From Verrucomicrobiota bacterium (GTDB lineage: Bacteria > Verrucomicrobiota > Verrucomicrobiia > JAWXBN01): 57,018 nt of DNA. Every line of letters begins with the position of its first letter. Position 1 is the first letter of the stretch. Under the pieces are notes generated by a model, which worked only from the letters and a program-made list of their open reading frames with translations, was not told where the DNA came from and ran no database searches. Shown here in pieces: positions 25,998 to 35,859 of the stretch. The position numbers were made by a program, and so were the translations under genes. Location of the stretch: positions 1 to 57,018 of the forward strand of contig JAWXBN010000040.1 of the NCBI GenBank assembly GCA_034440155.1, written 5' to 3'.

Positions 25998-26052
25998 CCA
26001 AGAGCCTTGGGATTCGTTACGGTTCTGCTACATTTTATAATAATCATAATCT

Positions 26053-26775
26053 ATGTCGCGGGCCGTCAGCAAAAAGAATATCTTTAAGAAATCCCATCCC
26101 CTTGTGGTCGGGAGTGTGACGACATTTGAGGGGTTACAGATTGCCTCCCAAGCAACAACAAAAGACTGTGATATCATAGAAGTACGGCTGGACCTAATGC
26201 CGAAATCACTCTTGAGCCATTTTACCCAGTTATGCAAATTACTCGAAGTCATTAAGTTACCCATACTTGCGACTTTGCGGTCTAACCAAGAAGGGGGAAA
26301 GTGTACTTGGCCCCTGAATTGGAGATTGGGTTTTCTGGAGATGATTCTTCCCCATGTGGATTTAATTGATTTGGAACTTTTTGCTGTAGCTAATGACCCG
26401 GGGAAAATCGCCTCATTCCGTAATCTGGGAAAAATCATCATCCTGTCCTATCACGATTTTGAAAAATTACCGCAAAACCAGTTTATCCAGAAAAAAATAG
26501 ATGAAATGTTTAAGGCCGGGGCGGACATTGCCAAGGTCGCAGGATTCATCAAGTCCCGTAAGGAATTAACCCGTATACTCTCGCTCATGGAAAAGCAACA
26601 GAAACCAGTTTCCCTCATGGGCATGGGCGCGTATGCGACCGAATCGCGTGTCGGACTGGCCAAGAGGGGTTCCCTCTTGAACTATGGATACATCGATCAA
26701 CCAGCCGCACCGGGCCAAATCCGCGGGGCTGACCTTTTGAAGAAAATCCGGCAAACGAGGCACCCCGGAAAATGA
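26053..26775 (+). CDS. aroD: 3-dehydroquinate dehydratase, type I
   Basis: The enzyme removes water from 3-dehydroquinate in the shikimate pathway through a Schiff base. The catalytic pair H134 (LSYHDF) and K161 (IAKVAGF) is present, as are the early EVRLD (43-47) and the closing GYIDQPAAPGQ. Length 240 is close to the usual 230-250. The gene is transcribed in the same direction as the NUDIX gene, and its stop codon overlaps the next gene start as ATGA (26772-26775), so translation of the two is probably coupled. Confidence 0.93.
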   Translation: MSRAVSKKNIFKKSHPLVVGSVTTFEGLQIASQATTKDCDIIEVRLDLMPKSLLSHFTQLCKLLEVIKLPILATLRSNQEGGKCTWPLNWRLGFLEMILPHVDLIDLELFAVANDPGKIASFRNLGKIIILSYHDFEKLPQNQFIQKKIDEMFKAGADIAKVAGFIKSRKELTRILSLMEKQQKPVSLMGMGAYATESRVGLAKRGSLLNYGYIDQPAAPGQIRGADLLKKIRQTRHPGK

Positions 26776-28055
26776 GACAAACCTCATCCCCTCGCATTTC
26801 TAAGGTTACGCCCGTTTTGCTAATGACAATTATTCCCTTGGCATTATTCCTTTGTGTCGCCGGCATCCTGCGGGCTGGAGATTATTATGTATTCGAGCTG
26901 AAGGACGGGATGATCGTGAGGGGGGCGATTGTATCGGAAAATAAAGATTTTTTTACTGTTAACCTTGAAGAATCTAACGGAGTCGAAGGTCAAACACAAA
27001 TCACCAAATCCCATATTGCAAAAAAAACAAAGATTTCTGACGACGAGATTGCTTTCAAAAAACTGCCCAAGCTCGTGATCCACCCGCGCCATTCCTATAG
27101 CTTAAAGGAATATAATAACCTGATCGAGGCTGCTGAAGATTTCATCACGGCTTACCCTCAATCACCCATGATCCCCGGTATCACTCAGGCACTTGCCCCC
27201 GTCAAAGAGGAGCAGCTCAGGGTCTCAAGAGGAGAGATCAAAACGGGAGGCGAATGGCTTTCCCCTACGGAAGCCACATTTATCTCCTATGACATAAAGG
27301 CTAATCTCCTCTATGATGAATTGTTAGATCACCAGCAAAAAAATAATTTTTCCGAGGTGAAACGGGTGTTTGTAGAACTTGAGAAAAAATATCCTGCCTC
27401 GATCGCCTATTATCAATCAGGGTCACAAATGATTGAGTGGCTGGATAAACAAATTAAGAGCAAACAAATCGAGATCGCCGCTGTCGACGGCAAGATCGTA
27501 AGCTTAGAAAAAAGCAAGGCGGAGAATAACACCCGGATTAACGAAGCCAAGGCCAAGGCCTCGTCAGCATCCTCCCCAAACTACGCTGCCACCCTCAAAA
27601 GCCAGATCAATGTCATGCAAGGTATGGTCAATAAAATCAATACTGACATTAAAACTATCCAAAACCAGGTCGCATCAACAAAACTGGCAATGGGGGATTA
27701 TCAGGCCGAACTGACCCGGCTACAACAAACCCCTTTCGACCAACTCAGCAAACAAGGCAACTTCATCAAACAAATGGAATTAAAATTCAGATCAGGAAAA
27801 ATGAGTGAAGTCAAAAATATGCTTAACCTGCCCGAACTCCAAAAATTTGAACGCACAAGGAATATCAATAACCTGCTAGGAAATCACGATAAAATCCTCC
27901 AGGAAATGAAAAGCGAAATAAACGCCAAAAATTTTGATGCGGCCATCGAAACCGGTAACAACGGACTCAAAGAATTTCCGGGTTCTGACCAGATCACCGC
28001 ATTGATCGAAGAAGCAAGGACTGCCCGGAGTTCAACCGCAGGGATCCAAAACTAG
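26772..28055 (+). CDS. Envelope protein with signal peptide and long coiled coil
   Basis: I do not recognise a family. The 427-residue protein begins with a hydrophobic segment (LLMTIIPLALFLCVAGILRA) that looks like a signal peptide, then YYVFELKDGMIVRGAIVSEN, the pattern of a small beta domain seen at the start of proteins that sense or process polymer. Residues about 100-200 are mixed helical, and 200-380 form a long coiled coil rich in Gln, Lys and Glu. The end resembles a TPR-like helical pair (NFDAAIETGNNGLKEFPGSD). It overlaps aroD by four bases and meets tyrS tail to tail with stop codons overlapping at 28052-28055. Function unknown. Confidence 0.65.
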   Translation: MRQTSSPRISKVTPVLLMTIIPLALFLCVAGILRAGDYYVFELKDGMIVRGAIVSENKDFFTVNLEESNGVEGQTQITKSHIAKKTKISDDEIAFKKLPKLVIHPRHSYSLKEYNNLIEAAEDFITAYPQSPMIPGITQALAPVKEEQLRVSRGEIKTGGEWLSPTEATFISYDIKANLLYDELLDHQQKNNFSEVKRVFVELEKKYPASIAYYQSGSQMIEWLDKQIKSKQIEIAAVDGKIVSLEKSKAENNTRINEAKAKASSASSPNYAATLKSQINVMQGMVNKINTDIKTIQNQVASTKLAMGDYQAELTRLQQTPFDQLSKQGNFIKQMELKFRSGKMSEVKNMLNLPELQKFERTRNINNLLGNHDKILQEMKSEINAKNFDAAIETGNNGLKEFPGSDQITALIEEARTARSSTAGIQN

Positions 28056-29227
28056 CTGATTTTTACGGCATGCGTCTTATCAAGACGGAGGATCGATCCT
28101 GATTTGAGGTTCACTTTTAATGTAGGGTCGGTTATTTTCTCACCGTCGATCTGTACGGATCCCTGTAATATCAGTTTACGAATATCGCCACGGGATTTTT
28201 TCAGGGAAAAAACTGTATGATAGGCATGCTCCACTAGTTCCAAGACCGCCAAACTTGTGGTCGGGTTGATCATTTCAGGCAGATCCGCCGAGGCAAGGTC
28301 TTTTTTTGAAAAACGGGTTTCAAAATCCATTAACGCCGCGTCTGCCTCTATGATTCCATGATATTTTGCGCAAATAGCATGGGCGAGGCATTTTTTATTC
28401 TTCATGGGATGCTCTAGCGCTGGCATGGAACCCCCCGTTAATAATGGATACCAACGTTCCATTAAGTCATCAGAAATGGACATGGCTTTACCGAACATAC
28501 TTTGGGGAGACTCGGCCACGCCGATATAATTATCGAGTGACTTACTCATTTTTTGAACCCCATCAAGGCCTTCGAGGATAGGCATGACTAGGACGACTTG
28601 TGAGGATTGTCCATCATCCCGCTGGAGATCCCTTCCCACGAGGTTATTAAATAACTGGTCATTACCGCCGAGCTCGACATCAGAACGGATCATGACCGAG
28701 TCATGACCTTGCATGAGAGGATACTGGAACTCCGTCAGGGTGATACTAATGCCGGACTCAAAACGTTTCTTGAAATCATCCCGTTCCATCATCCGGGCCA
28801 CATTCATTTGACCATTCAGCTTGAGGACATCGGCGTAAGTCATCTTCGAAAACCACTCGCTATTATGGCGTATCTCCGTTTTCTCGGGGTCGATTATTTT
28901 AAATATCTGCTCCTGATATGTCCGGGCATTCCGCGCAATTTGCTCGGGCTCAAGGGCCGGCCGTGTCTTCGAACGCCCTGTGGGATCACCAATCAAGGCT
29001 GTATAATCACCGATAATAATCACCGCTTGGTGGCCCAAATCCTGGAATTGGCGTATTTTGCCGAGGATAAGCGCATGACCAAGATGGATGTCCGGAGAAC
29101 TGGGATCAAAACCCAACTTCACCCGTAACGGCCTGTTTTCCTTGAGTTTCTCAAGGAGTTCATTTTCCGAAATAATCGCAGTCGCTCCGGAGCGTAAAAT
29201 ATCAAATTGTTCTTGTGGTGACTTCAT
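28052..29227 (-). CDS. tyrS: Tyrosyl-tRNA synthetase
   Basis: The enzyme charges tRNA-Tyr. It has the class I HIGH-type motif HLGH in FDPSSPDIHLGHALIL and the KMSKS motif VQKMSKSLDN. The C-terminal part has an S4 RNA-binding domain (ILQGSVQIDGEKITDPTLKV). The LGFDPSSPDIHLGH style suggests the TyrZ-like branch. I chose ATG 29227 (MKSPQEQFD) because the longer frame, from 29266, runs into the start of the next gene on the plus strand. The 391-residue length is normal. Its end overlaps the end of the coiled-coil gene. Confidence 0.95.
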   Translation of the reverse strand: MKSPQEQFDILRSGATAIISENELLEKLKENRPLRVKLGFDPSSPDIHLGHALILGKIRQFQDLGHQAVIIIGDYTALIGDPTGRSKTRPALEPEQIARNARTYQEQIFKIIDPEKTEIRHNSEWFSKMTYADVLKLNGQMNVARMMERDDFKKRFESGISITLTEFQYPLMQGHDSVMIRSDVELGGNDQLFNNLVGRDLQRDDGQSSQVVLVMPILEGLDGVQKMSKSLDNYIGVAESPQSMFGKAMSISDDLMERWYPLLTGGSMPALEHPMKNKKCLAHAICAKYHGIIEADAALMDFETRFSKKDLASADLPEMINPTTSLAVLELVEHAYHTVFSLKKSRGDIRKLILQGSVQIDGEKITDPTLKVNLKSGSILRLDKTHAVKIS

Positions 29228-29274
29228 AAACGGAATCGGCTTATCATGAGTCTTGGCAAGTGACAATCACATTT

Positions 29275-30387
29275 ATGACTTTTGATCAATTACAGGTAAC
29301 ATTCGCCCATCATTGGCTCATGAGCATGCGCGGAGGGGAAAAAACCCTTGAGGCGATGGCCGGGCTTTTCCCGGATGCTCCCATTCATGCCATCGCTGGG
29401 ATTTCAGCTAATCTCTCCGAGGGATTAAAGAAACATGCCATTGAATATTCCCTCATCCAGAAGCTGCCCGGTTCCCCCCGTTTTTTTAGAGCTTACCTCC
29501 CGTTTTTTCCTACAGCAATCGGACGGATGAGTTTGCCAGCCAGCGATTTGCTCATTTCCAGTGATGCCAATCTGATTAAAGGTGTCAAGAAACCTGCGGG
29601 CAGTTTCCACCTTTGTTACTGCTATAGTCCCCCCCGATATTTATGGATGATGCAGGATATTTATCTGGCTTCCCTGCCCATTATTTACCGTTCATTCGCG
29701 AAGAGGATTTTTTCCCGTCTTCGGGAGTATGATTTTAAGGCCGCCCAGACCCCTGATTCATTTGTCGCTATCTCAAATGCTGTATCCCGTCGCATTGAAG
29801 AGTATTATCAGAGGCCTACCGATGCGGTTATCCATCCACCGGTGGATATTCATGAGTGCCATGCTCATGCAAAACGGGAATCATTTTATCTGGTCGTCAG
29901 TGAGTTAACCCCTTATAAACGCGTCGATATCGCCGTCAAAGCCTGTTCGGAGCTCAAAAAATCATTAGTCGTGATTGGTCAAGGGGGAGAACTTAACCGT
30001 TTAAAGAAAATGGCCGGCCCACTCGTGACATTCATGGGCTGGCAAAAGAATCACACTGTCCGCGCGTTAATGGCTAGGGCCAAGGCCTTCTTATTCCCTG
30101 GTGAAGAAGATTTCGGAATAGCCCCGGTGGAAGCCATGGCCAGCGGTGCTCCCGTGATTGCTTTCGGGCGGGGGGGGATACTAGATACGGTTATAGACGG
30201 GAAAACCGGTATTTTGTTTTCCCACCAATCATCCGAATCAATGGTGAGTGCGATTGAAAAATTTGAGAAGATGGCTGGAGAATTCTCCCCCGAACTCCTT
30301 CGCAGCCACACGAAACAATTTGCGCGGTCGGAATTCCAAAAAAAGCTTCGCCATTTTATCAAGAACAGACTAAATCTTAGCGATTAA
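29275..30387 (+). CDS. Glycosyltransferase family 4 (WbaZ-like)
   Basis: The 370-residue protein has the GT-B fold of family 4 transferases. It starts VTFAHHWLMSMRGGEKTLEA, with the acceptor-side motif RGGEK seen in mannosyl and rhamnosyl transferases. The donor-binding segment is FPGEEDFGIAPVEAMASGAP, with the EX7E pair. It probably adds a sugar to a lipid-linked glycan on the cytoplasmic side. ATG 29275 is chosen instead of GTG 29260. It is the first gene of the glycan island, facing the opposite way to tyrS, and the next gene follows after 7 bases. Confidence 0.86.
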   Translation: MTFDQLQVTFAHHWLMSMRGGEKTLEAMAGLFPDAPIHAIAGISANLSEGLKKHAIEYSLIQKLPGSPRFFRAYLPFFPTAIGRMSLPASDLLISSDANLIKGVKKPAGSFHLCYCYSPPRYLWMMQDIYLASLPIIYRSFAKRIFSRLREYDFKAAQTPDSFVAISNAVSRRIEEYYQRPTDAVIHPPVDIHECHAHAKRESFYLVVSELTPYKRVDIAVKACSELKKSLVVIGQGGELNRLKKMAGPLVTFMGWQKNHTVRALMARAKAFLFPGEEDFGIAPVEAMASGAPVIAFGRGGILDTVIDGKTGILFSHQSSESMVSAIEKFEKMAGEFSPELLRSHTKQFARSEFQKKLRHFIKNRLNLSD

Positions 30388-30394
30388 CCGTCTT

Positions 30395-31789
30395 ATGAGA
30401 TTGTCCCAAAGAGAATTAGAGCCTGTGCTGATGCTTGTGGATACGGTGATGTGCCTTTTGGGTATCAGTCTCGCCTTTTTCCTCAGGGCATCTGACATCT
30501 CATTTACAGACCAGATTCCTGTCCAAGCCAACTACGCACTTTTATCCACAGTCATGACGGTCATTATTTTATTTTCATTAAAGATTTCTAGTCTCTACAG
30601 GCTTGAATTCATGTCCGGGAGGTCAATGTTACTACCGAAATTATTTATATCCACCTGTGCCGCATTGGCCGCCCTGTTTACACTGGCCTTTTTCATCCGG
30701 ACACAACAACAAGCCTATTCACGCGGGTTCCTCATTTTATCAGTATTCACTATCTCATTCATGCTCTTTGTAGGTCGTTACTCTATTTGCGCCATTCAAA
30801 GGAAATGGTCTCTTTTCAGTAAAAGAAAAACCCTGATTGTCGGATGGAGCCCGATGACTGACCGTTTAGCTGAATCCATGATCAATAGCCGCTTCCCCAT
30901 GATGGAACTTTCCGGCATCCTTACGCTCCAAGTCTGGCAAATCCCTGATGAATACCAGGAATATCATCTGGGCTCCTATGATGAATATCAAAAATCCCTT
31001 ATTATAAAACCAATCGACCAAGTCCTCATCCTTACGTCCCAAATCCCCCCCCAGCAATGTATTGAATTCTGTCGTTATGCTGACCAGAAACTCATTAAAA
31101 TCGGACTGATTCCCGACCCCCTCGAGATCATGCTCGGGCGGATGGAACTCTCCAATATCGAAGGAGTGCCTGTTCTTGCCGTTACGAACTTGCCCTTGGA
31201 TAAACTCTCAAACCGTATCATTAAACGGGTGGTCGATCTTATCGGTGGGATCACCGGACTCTTACTAAGTATTATTCCCTCCCTGATTATTTCCCTTTTT
31301 ATCAAAGCAGATTCCGCCGGACCGGTGATTTTTGGGCAGGAGCGGGTCGGTCGAGGTGGGAAAAAATTTATCATGTATAAATTTCGTTCCATGAGGTTCG
31401 GAGCTGAACAACAGGATTCAGAAGCTGGGTTGGGTGTCGACAATGACCCCCGCATCACAAAACTCGGTGATATGCTCAGGAAGTGGAACTTGGATGAATT
31501 GCCCCAATTCTGGAATGTGATTAAAGGGGAAATGAGCTTGGTCGGCCCTCGCCCCGAGCGGACCTATTTTGTCGATCTTTTCAAGGAAAAGGTGCCCCAT
31601 TACATGCCTCGTCATATTTATAAACCGGGTATAACCGGTCTAGCCCAAGTGCGCGGGCACCGCGGGAATACCTCTTTGGAAAAGAGGATCGAGGCGGATC
31701 TTGAGTACTTCGAAAATTGGTCGGTATGGTTGGATATAAAAATCATCCTTTTGACACTCACCCAATATTTTGGACATTATGAAAATTAA
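30395..31789 (+). CDS. Polyprenyl-phosphate sugar-1-phosphate transferase
   Basis: This 464-residue protein starts chains of exopolysaccharide or O-antigen by moving a sugar phosphate from a nucleotide sugar to undecaprenyl phosphate. It has about four N-terminal membrane helices, a CoA-binding-like middle domain (RKTLIVGWSPMTDRL), a fifth membrane helix and the C-terminal transferase domain with MYKFRSMR, ELPQFWNVIKG and SLVGPRPE, which hold the catalytic residues. That arrangement is that of PglC/WbaP-type proteins with a five-helix N-terminus. It overlaps the start of the next gene by 11 bases. It is likely the first committed step for the glycan built here. Confidence 0.92.
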   Translation: MRLSQRELEPVLMLVDTVMCLLGISLAFFLRASDISFTDQIPVQANYALLSTVMTVIILFSLKISSLYRLEFMSGRSMLLPKLFISTCAALAALFTLAFFIRTQQQAYSRGFLILSVFTISFMLFVGRYSICAIQRKWSLFSKRKTLIVGWSPMTDRLAESMINSRFPMMELSGILTLQVWQIPDEYQEYHLGSYDEYQKSLIIKPIDQVLILTSQIPPQQCIEFCRYADQKLIKIGLIPDPLEIMLGRMELSNIEGVPVLAVTNLPLDKLSNRIIKRVVDLIGGITGLLLSIIPSLIISLFIKADSAGPVIFGQERVGRGGKKFIMYKFRSMRFGAEQQDSEAGLGVDNDPRITKLGDMLRKWNLDELPQFWNVIKGEMSLVGPRPERTYFVDLFKEKVPHYMPRHIYKPGITGLAQVRGHRGNTSLEKRIEADLEYFENWSVWLDIKIILLTLTQYFGHYEN

Positions 31790-33800
31790 CGGGGATTTCA
31801 AAACGCTGCGACTCCCGGATCTTTTGTTTATTGTCCTCACAAGCATTCTATTTCTGGGATACTGGTTATCTTATCTATTTGCTGATTACTCCGATTTATA
31901 CGGGACAAATTATTACCCAGGACTCCTTAACTATGAATTTTTTGCCCAGTTATTCACTGTACTGCTAAGCCTCTTGGTTTTATTCCGTATTCTCCTTTCG
32001 AAGGAGCCTCGGCAACTTCCGAGTGGCACCAAGTTTTTTCTCCTGTTTTTATCCCTCTACATTGGATGGACCCTTCTGTCTACAGTATGGTCGATCAAGG
32101 CAGGCTTTGGGTGGAAGGAAATCAGGGTTTGGCTCGGATACTTGCCGCTGGCCTTTGCCTTGACGATTTGTTTGGGAGAATTTCAGCAAATCAAACGGGC
32201 CGTTATAACGCTTATCGCGGCACAGGTCGCCTGCATATCCATGGTCGTCATCTATGCCTATTATGCCAACGGCTGCTACGTCCCTTATATCACATTCTAC
32301 CTGAACCGTTCCCTCTTAGGAGAGATGATCATCGTGGCCATACCCCTTTTAGCCGCTTACGGGTTACTGCAGAATAATGGTTACCATGTATTTTTGAGGG
32401 TCTGTGCGATTCTCGGGTATATCTCGGTACTGATTATGGCCCAGAGAGCTCCATTATATGCATTATGGATCACACTCATAGTGTCCGTGATATTAGGTTA
32501 CATCAAATATCCAAACTACCGGAAAAAACTTATCCTCTTTTGGGGCATTCTCTGTTTAGCGACGGTCTTTTATCTTACCCCCAGCAAATTGACGGGAGGA
32601 CTCGAAAACTGGGACTCTTCTCGGAGAGCCTATAATATTGACCAGGCCAAAGACACATTTCATTACCGGATCAATGGTGTCCTCGTATCTTTTTTTCAAT
32701 GGAAAGATAATTGGCTCTTCGGCACAGGCCAAGGAACATATCCCTTGGTTTTTCCTGAATATTCAAAGGCGATTGTTGATGCAGGATTCCAGAAATATGC
32801 AAAAAAAACCGAAGATAAACAAATCTCACGCGCCCATTGTGAACCCGCACAAGTTGCGGGCGAATTAGGCATCATTGGCCTCACCCTCTGGGCCGTATTT
32901 TTTGTTTTTTTCCCCCTTCGCTTATCATACGCAGGATGGAAACAAAATAACATTGTGCTTTTGGTGGGGAGCTGGGGCTTACTTGCGATCACAATCAGCG
33001 GACTGGCCAGTTCTTTCAGTCCCCGGCTTGTGACGACCGGAATGTGGTATGTCATTGCGGGCGTATTAATATCGGCAGAATGGAAACTCCCCGCTTCACT
33101 CCTAAAAAACAGCCACTTAAAACTTTTATCGGTTCTGGCTGTAGGCGTGTCATGCCTCGTTCTGTTCTCTACCATGAAAACCCAGCGTCTTTTGAATTAT
33201 TTCTATCTCATTCAAATCAGCAAAAAGCTGCCACAAGCCACTTATTCTAAAGAACTTAATAAGTATAAACAACTCGTCACGGCAGACCCTTATTATCATT
33301 ATTTTTATTTTGCAATCGCCAATGCCATGGCCGAGCACGGTAATCTTAAACAGCCTGAATCTTCCCATTTCTGGCGTGAAGCCCAAGATTTAGGACTTTT
33401 CTCATCAAATCTCCTGGCGAGTGAAGCTTTCTCCCTTTATCTACAAGGCAAAAGGGATGATGCGCTGTCCCGCATCGATGAGGGACTCCATATTTTCCCA
33501 GACTCATGGTTTTTATTCACAATAAAAGCTGCCATTCAGGAAAACGAGTCATTACCGGCTAATTCCCAGACTTGGCAACAAGCTTTAAATCTTCATCCTG
33601 AAGCTACCCGTGTTACCCAAAAAGTATTTAAAGAAATGTTTACCGGAAAAAAACAAGGGATCACGTATCAGGAACTTTATGAAATCCCTACGGGATATTA
33701 CGGGCCCCTCTCAGTATATTATTTTAATACCCATCCCAAAAACAAAAAACTCCCCAGTTTATTTAATGACGGAACAAGCAATCCTTGGGAAAGTCCATGA
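31779..33800 (+). CDS. O-antigen ligase/polymerase-like protein with TPR-like tail
   Basis: The 673-residue protein has about ten membrane helices with the Wzy_C/WaaL pattern in the middle: GTGQGTYPLVFPEY and ISRAHCEPAQVAGELGIIGL, where the conserved histidine and glutamine or glutamate of the periplasmic loop sit. A soluble C-terminal part of about 200 residues holds TPR-like helical pairs. This architecture is used by O-antigen ligases (WaaL), Wzy polymerases and protein O-oligosaccharyltransferases (PglL). ATG 31779 is used; it overlaps the end of the previous gene. The four bases at its end (33797-33800) overlap a second gene of the same kind. Confidence 0.82.
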   Translation: MKINGDFKTLRLPDLLFIVLTSILFLGYWLSYLFADYSDLYGTNYYPGLLNYEFFAQLFTVLLSLLVLFRILLSKEPRQLPSGTKFFLLFLSLYIGWTLLSTVWSIKAGFGWKEIRVWLGYLPLAFALTICLGEFQQIKRAVITLIAAQVACISMVVIYAYYANGCYVPYITFYLNRSLLGEMIIVAIPLLAAYGLLQNNGYHVFLRVCAILGYISVLIMAQRAPLYALWITLIVSVILGYIKYPNYRKKLILFWGILCLATVFYLTPSKLTGGLENWDSSRRAYNIDQAKDTFHYRINGVLVSFFQWKDNWLFGTGQGTYPLVFPEYSKAIVDAGFQKYAKKTEDKQISRAHCEPAQVAGELGIIGLTLWAVFFVFFPLRLSYAGWKQNNIVLLVGSWGLLAITISGLASSFSPRLVTTGMWYVIAGVLISAEWKLPASLLKNSHLKLLSVLAVGVSCLVLFSTMKTQRLLNYFYLIQISKKLPQATYSKELNKYKQLVTADPYYHYFYFAIANAMAEHGNLKQPESSHFWREAQDLGLFSSNLLASEAFSLYLQGKRDDALSRIDEGLHIFPDSWFLFTIKAAIQENESLPANSQTWQQALNLHPEATRVTQKVFKEMFTGKKQGITYQELYEIPTGYYGPLSVYYFNTHPKNKKLPSLFNDGTSNPWESP

Positions 33801-35743
33801 ATCTAGCCCTGCCATACTCTGATAAAGTAATCCCTGCGGTACTTTGTTGTCTGGTCGTCGGGCTCTTTTGGTTTTCACCGCCTGATTTGGTCTGGAGGAT
33901 TGCTGACGTGGGTGAATCCCAAGTCATTCGTGAGACCATATTGGCCTTGGTCTTGGCCTCGTTATCCGTGTACATCCTCGCCATTAGGCAGGCACGGCGC
34001 AAATTGTTTGGAATATTTCAGCAACCCTCCTTCCGGAATGCGGTCATATTCGGCTTAGCCATCCTTATTTGGCAATGGGTGAGTCTGCTGGTGAATGGGC
34101 ACACGGTTGCAGGAACTTCTTATTGTATTCTTTGGTTAGGCTATCTATCCCTCTTTATTTTCACAAAACTTGCTTTCGATGGGAAAATCCAATATCAGAA
34201 AAATGTTCTTGTGATTATCTCGTTATCCACACTAGCGGCATCGATTTACCTGCTCTTAAAATCCATCGAAAATAATTTATACTGTCCAAACATTCTACTC
34301 AACACCGTACGCCTGAGTGCTGGTGAATACCTCGTGCCAGGATGGGCAATCATTACCGGGCTCTTCTTATATGCTGAGTCCACCCGCCAAAAAGCCCTGT
34401 GGGGGGGAGGTTTATTTTTTGCGACATTAGCGATCTTCCAAACATCCCACCGCTCCCCCATTTTAGGAATCGTATTTTCTCTGGCCTGTCTTCTTTTTCT
34501 TGGATACAGACAGCACCAACTCAAACAAAGATGGAAAGCTTGGACCATATTCTTTTTAATCATCATCTCTACAATCACCATACAGATGCTCTCCTATACT
34601 GCGCTAAAGGGGATGGATACTAATGTGACCATTCAAAAGCGCCTCATGAAAAACGAGGAGGGTTCGATCGGTTACCGTCTGTTTTTAATGCGTGTCTGTA
34701 TGAATATGTTTATGAATAATCCCATTGCTGGTGTGGGGACAGGAGCTTTTGGAAAAAATTATTTCCCTAACCAAGTGGCATTATCAGCTTCACCCGGTTA
34801 TTCCCAAATCGCTCCCACACTCTCAACTCTCGGCGCGGAGAGGGCTCATAATGAATTCTTTCAGATCCTGGCGGAAAATGGGGCCATTGGCCTGATTCTC
34901 TGCGGTTGTTTCATCGGGGTAGTTTTATTCTCTTCTCGCAAACTCGGAACCGGCCACTCGGGCCCCGTTTCCAATATGATCCTTTCCGCCCTCATTGGTT
35001 TTTTGGCTTCTAGTCTTACCAGTGGATTTTCTTGGCGCTGGGCATCAAATGGTTCTTTGTTCTTTTTGATTCTCGGCTTGTGGACTTGTCACACGAACAT
35101 AAAACGGGAAGCCCCTTCATCTTCCCTGCCAAAACTGATGATAACCTTTGGGGTATTTGTTTCTATCTTCTTAGTGATAGGAACTCTCTATCAAATCAAA
35201 AAAACAATCTCTCAACTTGATTATGCAAAGGGTTTTGTACTCTCGACCCATGATTCAAATATCCAAGCCATTGAATGCCTGAACAACTCTTTGAGTATCA
35301 ATCCTGAAAATTGGCGGGCCGCATTTTTACGGGGAAAATTGTTTCTTTCCCAAAATGAAAAACCAAAAGCATTGGAGTCATTCACCCTTGCCGCCCAAAA
35401 TAGAATTAATGGGGTAGATCACCTCGTGATTCTTGCCCGTCTCCATGAGTCCACTGACCAGCCCTCCGATAATCAAAAAATTAAAAGTCTTTATGGACAG
35501 GCCTTATCAGCGTATCCGCATTCACCTTTACTTAAGCTTTTTTATGCTGATTATCTAGTAAATAGAGGGGACCTCAAAAAAGCAAAAATTCTTGCTGAAC
35601 AAGCGAAAATTGAAGATCCTGAACTCTATAGTGCTGCCAAAAAGTACTTCACAGGACGAGCCGATGAAGGCCGTCAACTTTTAATACAATCAAATAAAAT
35701 CGAGATAATGAATACCTTTGAAACACTTTTTCTCTCTAAGTGA
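33797..35743 (+). CDS. Second O-antigen ligase/polymerase-like protein with TPR-like tail
   Basis: This 648-residue paralogue has the same layout as the gene before it: membrane helices, a central loop with GVGTGAFGKNYFPNQVALS and AERAHNEFFQILAENGAIGL, and a C-terminal TPR-like region (NSLSINPENWRAAFLRGKLF). The HNEFFQILAENG segment is a clear Wzy_C signature. The start at ATG 33797 overlaps the preceding stop as ATGA, so the two are translationally coupled. A polymerase plus a ligase, or two ligases for different acceptors, are both possible. A pseudopilin gene follows after 116 bases. Confidence 0.84.
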   Translation: MNLALPYSDKVIPAVLCCLVVGLFWFSPPDLVWRIADVGESQVIRETILALVLASLSVYILAIRQARRKLFGIFQQPSFRNAVIFGLAILIWQWVSLLVNGHTVAGTSYCILWLGYLSLFIFTKLAFDGKIQYQKNVLVIISLSTLAASIYLLLKSIENNLYCPNILLNTVRLSAGEYLVPGWAIITGLFLYAESTRQKALWGGGLFFATLAIFQTSHRSPILGIVFSLACLLFLGYRQHQLKQRWKAWTIFFLIIISTITIQMLSYTALKGMDTNVTIQKRLMKNEEGSIGYRLFLMRVCMNMFMNNPIAGVGTGAFGKNYFPNQVALSASPGYSQIAPTLSTLGAERAHNEFFQILAENGAIGLILCGCFIGVVLFSSRKLGTGHSGPVSNMILSALIGFLASSLTSGFSWRWASNGSLFFLILGLWTCHTNIKREAPSSSLPKLMITFGVFVSIFLVIGTLYQIKKTISQLDYAKGFVLSTHDSNIQAIECLNNSLSINPENWRAAFLRGKLFLSQNEKPKALESFTLAAQNRINGVDHLVILARLHESTDQPSDNQKIKSLYGQALSAYPHSPLLKLFYADYLVNRGDLKKAKILAEQAKIEDPELYSAAKKYFTGRADEGRQLLIQSNKIEIMNTFETLFLSK

Positions 35744-35767
35744 CCTGCTGTCAATGAGATATTTATG

Positions 35768-35796
35768 TTGACTTATCTGATGATTTTAACCATTAT
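35768..35796 (+). promoter_or_regulatory. Possible promoter upstream of the pseudopilin gene
   Basis: TTGACT (35768-35773), a 17-base spacer, then CATTAT (35791-35796), which matches the -10 consensus at four of six bases. The start of the pilin gene is about 64 bases downstream of the -10 box. Seen by eye only. Confidence 0.4.
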
Positions 35797-35859
35797 CTAA
35801 TAGTTATAGCTAATAATATAGCCATACATAAACATAAAAAAACAAACAGGACTAAACAT

